Below the pieces are notes generated by a model. The model saw nothing but the letters and a program-made list of their open reading frames with translations. It was not told the origin of the DNA and made no database searches. Below, in pieces: positions 25,091-32,062 of a DNA stretch of 40,659 nucleotides. Positions within the stretch are counted from its first letter, which is position 1, and each line of letters opens with the position of its first letter. The stretch lies in the NCBI GenBank assembly GCA_947476285.1, contig CANJPU010000051.1, forward strand, positions 1 through 40,659. Reading direction: 5' to 3'. This stretch comes from Comamonadaceae bacterium (GTDB lineage Bacteria; Pseudomonadota; Gammaproteobacteria; Burkholderiales; Burkholderiaceae_C). Both the position numbers and the translations under genes were made by a program.

Positions 25091-26622
25091 CAGTAGCTGG
25101 TGGGCCAGGTGCGCATCAGGTGCTGGCCGATGCCACCGCTCATGCGCAGGCGGTGCACCTCCAGGATGCGGATCAGGTAATCGCGTGTGTCCGCCGGGTT
25201 GATCACGGCGTGTACCGCGTTGGTGGCGGCCGCGTCATAGGCGCTGGAGTCCTTGCTCATCTCGGTCAGCAAGACCTGGAAGCGTTCCGGGTTGTCCTTC
25301 TCGGTCACGCCATGCACCACCGTGACGGCTGAGCGAGGGTCCATGAAGTTGAGTTCAGCGGTGAACCAGGCGACCACTTCATCCGCATTGCCAGCACCGC
25401 CCATGTTGAGCACCGCCTGGCCATATGACTTGCGCATGTTCACCGATATTTTGGGCACGGTGACCAGCGAGATGGCGTTCATCCAGTTCATGACTTTGCC
25501 GATGGCACCTGCGCGCTCACCTTCGACGCCGATCAGAAAGCCGGGCTGGTCGGCCATGAAGATCAATGGAATGTTGAACGAGTCGCACAGCACCAGAAAG
25601 CTGACGACTTTGTCGCAGCTGTCGGGGTCGATCGCGCCACCTTTGACAAAGGGGTTGTTGGCCACAATGCCCACAGTCTTGCCATCGAGCCGCGCCAGCG
25701 CCGTTACCACGGTGCGGCCAAAGCGTGGCTTGAGCTCGAAGAGGCTGTCGGCGTCGTAGATCAGCTTGAGAATTTTGCGCACGTCGTACACCTTGGTGCG
25801 CGACTCGGGCAGGATCTCCAGAATGCGATGGCCTTCCTTGCCCGACTCGGGTGGCACCGGATGCACCGGCGGGCTCTCGTTGTGGTGGCTGGGCAAGTAA
25901 GAGAGAAAGCGGCGCACGGCCGCCAGCGCTTCTTCGTCGGTGTCCACTGCCAAGTCCACCATGCCGGTGACTTCGGTGTGCATCTTCCAGCCGCCGAGTT
26001 CCTCTGGGTCCACGGCTTCCGATATGGCCATCGCGGTCAGCTTGACGCTGGACACCGCAGTGATCGCACCCTTGCGCATGACCACGAAATCGCCCAGCGC
26101 GGCATACCATGACGAAGAGCCATAGCAGTGCCCCAGCACCGCCGACACCCAGGGGGTCTCACGCTTGCGCAGGTACTGCGTGGGCCGGTCGCCACCCATG
26201 ATGCCGGCCGCGCCCATGACGTCGGGCATGCGTGCGCCGGTGGATTCGCCCAGAAAAATCATTGGCAAACCGCGGCCCGTGGCCACCTTCTTGACGTGGC
26301 CCACCTTGGAGGTGTTGACGTCGGAGCTTGACGCGCCCATGACGGTGAAGTCATTGGAGACGATGCCCACCTCGCGTCCGTCGATCTTGGCAAAGCCTGC
26401 CACCTTGCCATCGGCCGGTGACTTGTCGCGTGCCTGCGGAATATGGCTGACCCCGAACAAGCCCGATTCGAGAAATGTGCCCGGGTCAGCCAGAAGATCG
26501 ATGCGCTCGCGTGCGTTCAAAATGCCCTGCGCCTTGCGTTGCGCTAGCTTCGCCTCGCCGCCCATCGCCATGGCCTTGGCCCGGCGCGCCTCAAATTGGG
26601 CGAGTTCTTTTTCAAATGCCAT
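25090..26622 (-). CDS. Acyl-CoA carboxylase carboxyltransferase (beta) subunit
   Basis: A 510-residue subunit of the PccB/MmdA type. Two crotonase-like halves are present. The N-terminal half carries GREVGIVSNDFTVMGASSSDVN and STGARMPDVMG; the C-terminal half carries GIVANNPFVKGGAIDPDSCDK, DQPGFLIGVEGERAGAI and NMGGAGNADEVVAW. Such subunits move CO2 between biotin and an acyl-CoA. With only a biotinyl carrier and no biotin carboxylase beside it, it either borrows a carboxylase encoded elsewhere or acts as a decarboxylase or transcarboxylase. It starts 15 bases after the Bug receptor stop and overlaps the CoA-transferase by one base. Confidence 0.9.
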   Translation of the reverse strand: MAFEKELAQFEARRAKAMAMGGEAKLAQRKAQGILNARERIDLLADPGTFLESGLFGVSHIPQARDKSPADGKVAGFAKIDGREVGIVSNDFTVMGASSSDVNTSKVGHVKKVATGRGLPMIFLGESTGARMPDVMGAAGIMGGDRPTQYLRKRETPWVSAVLGHCYGSSSWYAALGDFVVMRKGAITAVSSVKLTAMAISEAVDPEELGGWKMHTEVTGMVDLAVDTDEEALAAVRRFLSYLPSHHNESPPVHPVPPESGKEGHRILEILPESRTKVYDVRKILKLIYDADSLFELKPRFGRTVVTALARLDGKTVGIVANNPFVKGGAIDPDSCDKVVSFLVLCDSFNIPLIFMADQPGFLIGVEGERAGAIGKVMNWMNAISLVTVPKISVNMRKSYGQAVLNMGGAGNADEVVAWFTAELNFMDPRSAVTVVHGVTEKDNPERFQVLLTEMSKDSSAYDAAATNAVHAVINPADTRDYLIRILEVHRLRMSGGIGQHLMRTWPTSY

Positions 26623-26637
26623 GTGATCCCCGTGTGT

Positions 26638-27609
26638 TCACTTCTGTACCAGATGCGGCAGCGACTTGGCCACCTGCTGCCAGAAGATGGTTTCCGACTT
26701 CAGCATGGCCTGAAAATCTTCTGGTTTGTTGGAGGCAGCCTCAGCGCCGCTGGCGCGAATTTTCTGGACCATCTCGGGGCTGCCCATGATTTTCTGGGTG
26801 AGGCTGGAGAGTCGATCCACGATGGCCTTGGGTGTGCCTGCTGCGGCCAGCAGGCCATACCAGATGCCCACGTCATAGTCGACGCCCAGCTCTGTCAGTG
26901 TGGGCACATCGGGTAGCGTGCTCAGCCGCGTGCCGGTGGTCACCGCCATGGCTTTGAGCTTGCCGCCCTGAATGTGCGGCAGCAGCACAGGCACCAGGGC
27001 ATACACCATGTTGACCTGGCCCGAAACGGCGTCGGTGGTCGCAGGCGCACCGCCCTTGTAGGGCACATGCAAGAGGCTGATGCCGGCCTTGATGTTGAGC
27101 AGCTCCACATACAGGTCGAGTTGGGCGCTGGACACTGAAATCTTGCCGGGCGCGGCCTTGGCTGCGGCCAGCATCTCGGGGCCGGTGGAGAAGGGCACCT
27201 TGGGATTGGCGCCAATGACGAAGGCCACGCGCGAAACCAGGCTGATCGGCTCCAGCGCCGAAAGATCAAACGACGGCTTGGGGCCGAATATCGGATTGAG
27301 CACCTGGGTCGAATTGCCGAAGAGCAAGGTGTGGCCGTCGGGCCTGGACCTGGCGACGAACTCGGCGCCGATGTTGGTGCCGCCACCGGGCCGGTTTTCA
27401 ATGAGTACCGTCTGCCCCAGCTCCCTTCCGAGTTGTTCGCCGAATTGCCGCGCGATCAGGTCAGTGGTGCCGCCGGCCGGGTAGGGCACCACCAGCCTGA
27501 TGGGTTGGTTGGGAAAGCGCTCCTGGGCATGCAAGCCCGGGGCAAGCGCAGCCAGCGCCATTGCGCAGGCACCGGCCGTGAATTGCAGAGCCTTGATGAA
27601 GTTCTTCAT
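26638..27609 (-). CDS. Bug/TctC-type receptor, first gene of the carboxyltransferase operon
   Basis: A 323-residue periplasmic receptor with signal peptide MKNFIKALQFTAGACAMALA..HAQ. The mature part shows FPNQPIRLVVPYPAGGTTDLIAR, GQTVLIENRPGGGTNIG, RPDGHTLLFG and LPDVPTLTELGVDYDVGIWYGL. GGAG lies 8 bases before the ATG at 27609. It leads a tight five-gene operon under a clear sigma70-like promoter with a palindromic operator, suggesting that its ligand, or the CoA ester made from it, is the inducer sensed by the divergent MarR protein. No TctAB membrane partner is present. Confidence 0.92.
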   Translation of the reverse strand: MKNFIKALQFTAGACAMALAALAPGLHAQERFPNQPIRLVVPYPAGGTTDLIARQFGEQLGRELGQTVLIENRPGGGTNIGAEFVARSRPDGHTLLFGNSTQVLNPIFGPKPSFDLSALEPISLVSRVAFVIGANPKVPFSTGPEMLAAAKAAPGKISVSSAQLDLYVELLNIKAGISLLHVPYKGGAPATTDAVSGQVNMVYALVPVLLPHIQGGKLKAMAVTTGTRLSTLPDVPTLTELGVDYDVGIWYGLLAAAGTPKAIVDRLSSLTQKIMGSPEMVQKIRASGAEAASNKPEDFQAMLKSETIFWQQVAKSLPHLVQK

Positions 27610-27671
27610 GCGTGTGTCTCCGTTGCTTGTAATGGGCGTGCCGGCACATGGCCCCTGTGGTCAGAAGATGC

Positions 27672-27700
27672 ACTATAAGTGCGGGACCGTGAATAGTCAA
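27672..27700 (-). promoter_or_regulatory. Sigma70-like promoter of the Bug-carboxyltransferase operon
   Basis: On the minus strand TTGACT (27700-27695) and TATAGT (27677-27672) are separated by exactly 17 bases, a near-consensus promoter. It points at the Bug receptor gene starting at 27609, leaving a leader of roughly 55 bases with a GGAG site. The -35 box lies inside the palindrome at 27694-27712. Confidence 0.72.
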
Positions 27701-27712
27701 CGGCGTTGACTA
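27694..27712. promoter_or_regulatory. Perfect 19-bp palindrome, probable MarR operator
   Basis: TAGTCAACG-G-CGTTGACTA is a perfect inverted repeat with one central base. It lies between the divergent MarR gene (27787) and the operon start (27609) and covers the operon's -35 box. Size, symmetry and position are those of operators bound by MarR dimers. Binding there would block RNA polymerase from the catabolic operon. Confidence 0.78.
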
Positions 27713-27770
27713 GTAGGTGAAACTCCCACTGTGTGAACTGACTTTGATCGCACTGAAACGGGCGGCCAAA

Positions 27771-27779
27771 TGCTATATT
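27771..27779 (+). promoter_or_regulatory. Extended -10 element of the MarR gene
   Basis: TGCTATATT has the TGn extended -10 form, with no good -35 at 17 bases. Its end is only 7 bases before the ATG at 27787, so the transcript would start at or next to the start codon. Confidence 0.4.
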
Positions 27780-27786
27780 GCCGCGC

Positions 27787-28263
27787 ATGCCCACTCCCAA
27801 GAAATTGCAGGCCTTGCAGACATCCCGGCGCTACGGGATCGGTCGCTTGCTGCTGTTGGCAAGGCGCGATTTTCTTTCGCGCCTTGCCTCCAAAATGCAC
27901 ATCAGTGGCGGCGGTGACTTGGCCATGCAGGCGCGGGGCCGCATGCTGCCCTACATCGACGTCCAGGGCACGCGCAGCGTCGATTTGGCAAGGCGCATGG
28001 ATGTGAGCAAGCAAGCTGTGGCCCGCATGGTGAGTGAACTGGAAGAAGAAGGCCTGCTCATGCGTGAGGCCGACGGCGCGGACGGGCGCGCATCGCTGGT
28101 CAAGTTTACCGACGCGGGGCTCGACTACATCACGCGCATGCACAAGTGCATCAAGCAGATAGAGCGCGACTACGAGCGCATGGTCGGGCCAGATCGCATG
28201 CAGATCGTGCGCGATGCATTGGCGGGGATTGTCTATCCGGAAGAGAGCGCGCGGGGACATTGA
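27787..28263 (+). CDS. MarR family transcriptional regulator
   Basis: A 158-residue winged-helix regulator from ATG 27787 (MPTPKKLQALQTSRRYG). The HTH is at about 68-90 (VDLARRMDVSKQAVARMVSELEEEGLL) followed by the wing ADGADGRASLVKFTDAG. The N-terminal helices carry many basic residues. It is divergent from the Bug-carboxyltransferase operon and the only regulator near it; the perfect palindrome between them is the likely target. By analogy with MarR proteins beside CoA-ester pathways it may release DNA on binding an acyl-CoA, but this is inference. A TTG at 27778 would add three residues and is less likely. Confidence 0.9.
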   Translation: MPTPKKLQALQTSRRYGIGRLLLLARRDFLSRLASKMHISGGGDLAMQARGRMLPYIDVQGTRSVDLARRMDVSKQAVARMVSELEEEGLLMREADGADGRASLVKFTDAGLDYITRMHKCIKQIERDYERMVGPDRMQIVRDALAGIVYPEESARGH

Positions 28264-28380
28264 TTTTTCCGTCGGCCCGCGATGAAGGTCACTCGACCTG
28301 TGTTTCATGCAAGGCTGCGCGGTGCAGACGAACCTGAGCTGCACCGGGCTCCCCGGAAGTTTGGACAACCCAGCGACTGG

Positions 28381-28893
28381 CTATGTGTCTCTCCACTGCG
28401 TGCGAAAGCCCAAAGCCTTGTTAAACGCAAAAGGGTTGCAGCAAGCTTGACTCAAGGTCTTGCACACGTCTGGAATCTTTCGGTTTTGGCGAGTCTTCTT
28501 AGGCTCGGACGTCTCAACTGTGACCACGCAACGATCCGCGGCTACCATGGCATAAGCGATAAGAAAAGGATCGCGTCCGATCTGTTCGATCTGATCATCA
28601 GTCAAATCGGGCGCATAGCCATCATTGAGGATCCTTTGCACCAGCAGGGGATTGACTTTTTCGGGCAGCAGTAAAGCTGACTTTGTCGCTTCATCGTTCA
28701 GCCATGCATAGAGCAGATCCTTCTCTGCATCAGCTGGACCGTCTTTGACCTCCTCAAAGATTTCGAACGGCACTTTCACTTTTCCCTGCTGTCCCATGTG
28801 CACCAGCCATTCCCAATATTCGGGAACCCGGTCGAGTGGGTAATAGGCGTTGTGTGCGGTGATCAGTACGCTCGCGTCCAGGAGATAAAGCAT
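28381..28893 (-). CDS. DUF4411 family PIN-like protein, putative toxin
   Basis: A 170-residue protein. ATG 28893 (MLYLLDASVLITAHNAYYPLD) is preferred over GTG 28899 because AAGG lies 5 bases upstream and the family starts this way. Asp7 in LLDASVLI, the acidic EIFEEV near residue 45, Asp in RDPFLIAYA near 107 and VVTVETSE form the expected acidic metal site of a PIN-like ribonuclease. The gene starts 10 bases after the stop of the XRE-ImmA gene. DUF4411 proteins are commonly found beside ImmA/IrrE genes, in toxin-antitoxin-like or defence settings. The pair is less GC-rich than its surroundings, suggesting acquisition. Activity is inferred, not known. Confidence 0.8.
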   Translation of the reverse strand: MLYLLDASVLITAHNAYYPLDRVPEYWEWLVHMGQQGKVKVPFEIFEEVKDGPADAEKDLLYAWLNDEATKSALLLPEKVNPLLVQRILNDGYAPDLTDDQIEQIGRDPFLIAYAMVAADRCVVTVETSEPKKTRQNRKIPDVCKTLSQACCNPFAFNKALGFRTQWRDT

Positions 28894-28903
28894 CGGCACC
28901 TTG

Positions 28904-30067
28904 TCAAGCTACTGTGGATAGCAGTGGGTACACGCTGCGAAGTTTGACCCCCAAAACCTTTGCCGCCTTTGCCGGGGACAAGGTGCCCGCATCCATGGCA
29001 CGGTGCGCCAAGTCCAGTATGGCCCCTCCCAGGCGATGACGCCGAACCACGTAGTAGCTCGGCCCTCCTGTAATCCCGGTCCGCCGGTCTTTCTCGCGCC
29101 TTCGCTCGGCGGACCATCGAGCGCGTAATTCGGAATCTAGTTCGCGCCACACATCCTGAGCAATCCGTCCCGCCTTGTAGAGGCTGTAAGCCACCATAAG
29201 CCGGCTTACACGCCAGCGGTCGGCATGTTCGGTGATGACCGCAATCTGCGCGTCTACATCCAGCCCGGCCACATCTACCGAGGCAAGCTCCTGGACCGGC
29301 AACAAGAAATGTCCGGCAACATCATTGCAAAAGCGTTCGATTTGCCGATCTGGGGTGCCTCCACTCACGCCTGTAAATCCAAGCCACAAATGTGCCAGTT
29401 CATGCAGGAGCGTGAACGACCAAGCCGCCTTTGCGTCTCCGTCATTGATCACAACAAATGGGGCTACGTTATCTGAGATGGCAAAGCCTCTGAAAGCCTC
29501 CACCGGAATGGCCGAGTGGTGGCTGCCCAGGTTGCCAATCAGCAGCACAAAAACGCCCATTCTTTCTGCTTGCTGACGCAGCAGCGAAAACGCTTGTTCG
29601 GCGTCTATCTGTGCCCTCAAGTCTTGGCGGGTTATACCCAGCCCTATCTCGATCGACCGACACACAGCGGCGGCACCTTGCTGCATCGTTGCAGAGCCAA
29701 TGAACCCGAGATGCTGAACATCATCTTCGGCTTCAAGCACAGCGCGCACCAGACTTTGGCGCGCTCGAAGATCGCGCACCAAGGCGTCGATATCCGCCTC
29801 AGCTTTCACCGTGCGATCCGCCGTGACCGTCCGGAAGTCTTCGCCCCGGTCTCCCTTTTTAGGAGGAGTGGCGAGGTAAAGGGTCAACAATGACCGGTGA
29901 TAGGCCTTAGCCATGCTCGCCAGGTTTGTGCGGGATGGCTCCTTTTCGCCACGTTCAATCGCCCCCAAGGTCGCAGGAACAATGTGTACCGCGCGCGCCG
30001 CATCCTCCAGGCGAAGCCCGGCGCTTTCCCTTGCCCATTGAAAAACTTGTGGATTGAAGCCTGTCAT
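28904..30067 (-). CDS. XRE HTH plus ImmA/IrrE metallopeptidase protein, putative antitoxin/regulator
   Basis: A 387-residue two-domain protein from ATG 30067 (MTGFNPQVFQWARESAGL). Residues 7-60 are an XRE-type helix-turn-helix (LRLEDAARAVHIVPATLGAIERGEKEPS). Residues about 150-270 are a zinc peptidase of the ImmA/IrrE type: His222-Glu223-x-x-His226 in LLHELAHLWLG, with Glu244 in QIERFCNDVAGHFLLP as probable third ligand. A C-terminal stretch GGPSYYVVRRHRLGG..AAKVLGVKLRSVYPLLS is a conserved tail of this group. ATG 30097 would add ten residues but lies within the predicted operator. It sits just upstream of the DUF4411 gene in one transcription unit and probably represses it, with proteolysis as the release switch. 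Confidence 0.85.
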   Translation of the reverse strand: MTGFNPQVFQWARESAGLRLEDAARAVHIVPATLGAIERGEKEPSRTNLASMAKAYHRSLLTLYLATPPKKGDRGEDFRTVTADRTVKAEADIDALVRDLRARQSLVRAVLEAEDDVQHLGFIGSATMQQGAAAVCRSIEIGLGITRQDLRAQIDAEQAFSLLRQQAERMGVFVLLIGNLGSHHSAIPVEAFRGFAISDNVAPFVVINDGDAKAAWSFTLLHELAHLWLGFTGVSGGTPDRQIERFCNDVAGHFLLPVQELASVDVAGLDVDAQIAVITEHADRWRVSRLMVAYSLYKAGRIAQDVWRELDSELRARWSAERRREKDRRTGITGGPSYYVVRRHRLGGAILDLAHRAMDAGTLSPAKAAKVLGVKLRSVYPLLSTVA

Positions 30068-30096
30068 TTGTTCATTGCTGCGATGCCCATGAATCA

Positions 30097-30120
30097 TCGC
30101 TAACTGGTGTAGTTTAGCGA
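30097..30120. promoter_or_regulatory. Inverted repeat, candidate operator of the PIN/ImmA module
   Basis: TCGCTAA at 30097-30103 and TTAGCGA at 30114-30120 are exact inverted 7-mers with a 10-base spacer, about 30 bases upstream of the chosen start of the XRE-ImmA gene. Spacing and position fit an autoregulatory site for the XRE domain. Confidence 0.5.
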
Positions 30121-30286
30121 ATTCGACCGGTGGGCTTGCTTGGCGAGTGGAGCGAGAAATTCCGTTGAAGACTGGATCGATTCGATAGTTCGCCCCAAGC
30201 TCATAGTCCAACTGGTGAACACGAGGGGGCGATGTCTGGTCCGTGCATTGTCGTGAAATACAAAGACGTTTATAGACAGGTGTTTC

Positions 30287-30524
30287 AACCTAGAAACGGC
30301 AGTTGACCGCCTGTTTTCAGCAGGAAGTGCCCGTGGACATTGAGTTTTTTGGCTTTGAAGTTCCTCACCTGTTGGGTGAGAGCGCTACGCACTCGATTGG
30401 GTGCCTGGCAAGCCCGCTGGCGGCGTTGCTCCTCCTTGCAGGCAACAGCCTGCGGCGTCGTCGCGCCTTGCCATCGGGCCTGCCAGACACCCACTCGAGC
30501 GCGTCCAACTGCCGTTTCTAGGTT
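30287..30524. repeat. 238-bp nested inverted-repeat (MITE-like) element
   Basis: The outer arms AACCTAGAAACGGCAGTTG (30287-30305) and its exact complement (30506-30524) are 19 bases each. Inside are 29-base arms at 30392-30420 and 30471-30499 with four mismatches, and at the tip a small hairpin GCAGGC-AACA-GCCTGC near 30438-30453. There is no convincing protein: an 80-codon minus-strand frame spans the element but looks like a by-product of the repeats. It stands between the PIN/ImmA module and the pseudouridine synthase-like gene. It could be a non-autonomous mobile element or a gene for a structured RNA. Confidence 0.75.
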
Positions 30525-30581
30525 CAATGGGACGCTGTTTGAAGGTAGTCAACGCACCTCATCTGGTTGCCGGCCCGCGCC

Positions 30582-30603
30582 TGTCTGCCAAAATAGGCAG
30601 ACA
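30582..30603. terminator. 8-bp stem-loop before the pseudouridine synthase-like gene
   Basis: TGTCTGCC - AAAATA - GGCAGACA is a perfect 8-base stem with a 6-base loop. No T-run follows on either strand, so it may be a factor-dependent terminator or a leader structure and not an intrinsic terminator. Confidence 0.4.
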
Positions 30604-30646
30604 ACGGAGGGCGCATTGGAACAGTTTTTCGCAAGTCGGATGAGTC

Positions 30647-31384
30647 ATGGATATTGACAAAGCCACGCCCGATGAAGAGGGGCAGCGCCTCTCCAAGGTC
30701 GTCGCGGCCCAAGTGCCTTGCTCGCGGCGGGAAGCCGAGCAGTACATCGTGCAAGGCTGGGTGCGTGTGGATGGCAAGGTGGTGCAAGAGCCTCAGTCTC
30801 GCGTGGCGGGCGACCAGCATGTGCAGATCAGCGCACAGGCTCGCCTGCAGGCTGTGGAGCCCGCTACGATATTGCTGCACAAGCCGGCGGGGATGGGGCC
30901 TGAGCAGGCGCAGGCTCTGCTGGGCGCGGCATCCCATTGGGCGGGTGATGCATCCGGCGTTCGGCGCATCAAAAGCCATGGCGTAGGCCTCAAGGCCCTG
31001 CTGGTACTGCCGCCACAAGCCAGCGGGCTGTCCGTCTTCAGTCAAGACGGGCGCATCGTGCGCAAGCTCATTGAAGACGCTGGGCTGATCGAGCAGGAGC
31101 TGATCGCCGATGTCACCGGCACCATTGCGCCGGACGGCCTGGCGCGCTTGTGCCGGGGACTGGTGCTGGAGGGCAAGGCCATGCCTGCGGCCCGGGTGAG
31201 TTGGCAGAGCGAGCAGCGCCTGCGGTTTGCAGTCAAGGGCATTGCGCCGCAGTGGCTGCCCTGGATGTGCGAGCAGGTCAACCTCAAGCTCACTGCGCTC
31301 AGGCGCATCCGCATCGGACGCGTGTCGATGGCGAAGTTCCCACTGGGTCAGTGGTGCTATCTTGCGCCGGGAGAGCGCTTCTAG
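30647..31384 (+). CDS. S4-domain RsuA/RluF-like protein, catalytic Asp missing
   Basis: A 245-residue protein. An S4 RNA-binding domain is at residues 12-60 (QRLSKVVAAQVPCSRREAEQYIVQGWVRVDGKVV), followed by a pseudouridine-synthase-like domain of the RsuA/RluB/RluF type (ILLHKPAGM at 75-83, IEQELIADVTG near 150). Active family members have RLDxxxxGL with an essential Asp. Here the matching stretch reads VLPPQASGL at 120-128, so the Asp position is Pro122. The rest of the fold appears intact and the frame is open, so it is unlikely to be a simple pseudogene. It may be an RNA-binding protein without enzyme activity. It is alone on its strand, after the 30582 hairpin. Confidence 0.82.
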   Translation: MDIDKATPDEEGQRLSKVVAAQVPCSRREAEQYIVQGWVRVDGKVVQEPQSRVAGDQHVQISAQARLQAVEPATILLHKPAGMGPEQAQALLGAASHWAGDASGVRRIKSHGVGLKALLVLPPQASGLSVFSQDGRIVRKLIEDAGLIEQELIADVTGTIAPDGLARLCRGLVLEGKAMPAARVSWQSEQRLRFAVKGIAPQWLPWMCEQVNLKLTALRRIRIGRVSMAKFPLGQWCYLAPGERF

Positions 31385-31400
31385 TTGGCCAATTGCCGTG

Positions 31401-31664
31401 TCAACGGGGCAGCCGCGCAGAGCGGGCCGCATCACGCAGCATGAAGAGGTAGAGCCCTTCCACTTTCTCGCGAGCCCAGGGCGTCTTGCGCAGAAATCTC
31501 AGGCTCGACTGGATGCTTGGCTCGTGCGTGAAGCAGCGCACCGGTATGCGCACGGCAAGCTCTGACCATCCGTAGTGGGCCTCAAGGGCCGTGACGATGG
31601 CCTCCAGCGTCAGGCCGTGCAGAGGGTTGCGCGGCTGAGCAGGGCGGGATTGCGAATCTGGCAT
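31401..31664 (-). CDS. VF530 family small DNA-binding protein
   Basis: An 87-residue protein of the VF530 (DUF2132) family. NPLHGLTLEAIVTALEAHYGW, IPVRCFTHEPSIQSSLRFLRKTPWAREKVEGLY are the family's conserved blocks. Known members are small, widespread, and named from a Vibrio fischeri protein with DNA-binding ability; the cellular role is poorly defined. It is convergent with the pseudouridine synthase-like gene, 16 bases apart. Confidence 0.9.
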   Translation of the reverse strand: MPDSQSRPAQPRNPLHGLTLEAIVTALEAHYGWSELAVRIPVRCFTHEPSIQSSLRFLRKTPWAREKVEGLYLFMLRDAARSARLPR

Positions 31665-31703
31665 GGGCGTATTTTGCCTGCCGCATTACTTGCACCGATG
31701 CAG

Positions 31704-31964
31704 TCAGGGCGAACGGTGCAACCTGGGCGCGGCGAGCAACTCCAGGTTTTCGGTGACGGCGATCTCGACGCTGGGCCATTTTCCGGCCAGCGGCCCAGCG
31801 GCAAGCGCCTTTTCCAGTGAACGCAGATCACGCACGCTGGGTGCTACTTTGATCTGTGCGATCGCGGCCGTTGGGTTGCCGGCGCGTAGCAAGGCCATGA
31901 CTTTGTCAGGCCAGGCAGAGGGGTGTGCCAAGGTGGTATTCCATGAATACGGTGAAAAGCGCAT
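31704..31964 (-). CDS. Conserved-looking hypothetical small protein
   Basis: An 86-residue frame. The core MALLRAGNPTAAIAQIKVAP..VRDLRSLEKAL, then AVTENLELLAAPRLHRSP reads like a genuine short helical protein, and I have a weak memory of similar hypothetical proteins in Burkholderiales. The start is uncertain: ATG 31964 or ATG 31898 (MALLRAGNP). It lies 39 bases upstream of the VF530 gene on the same strand and 98 bases from the divergent TauD gene. No function is proposed. Confidence 0.5.
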   Translation of the reverse strand: MRFSPYSWNTTLAHPSAWPDKVMALLRAGNPTAAIAQIKVAPSVRDLRSLEKALAAGPLAGKWPSVEIAVTENLELLAAPRLHRSP

Positions 31965-32062
31965 TATCCGCCGTGCGGGGCTTGGAGGTGGGTTTTCCCG
32001 AAGTCAGATAAAGCCAAACGATCTTACATTCAGCCTGAGACTAACTTCGACTGAGCACCGCC

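Noticed and set aside
28282..28380. Possible IS3-type end (GGAAGTTTGGACAAC) between the MarR gene and the PIN gene
   Set aside because: The wording resembles some IS3 termini, but there is no transposase fragment and no matching second end here. Too weak to annotate.
30524..31435. 303-codon minus-strand frame over the pseudouridine synthase-like gene
   Set aside because: No recognisable motif, and the plus-strand frame has S4 and synthase features. High GC leaves antisense frames open by chance.
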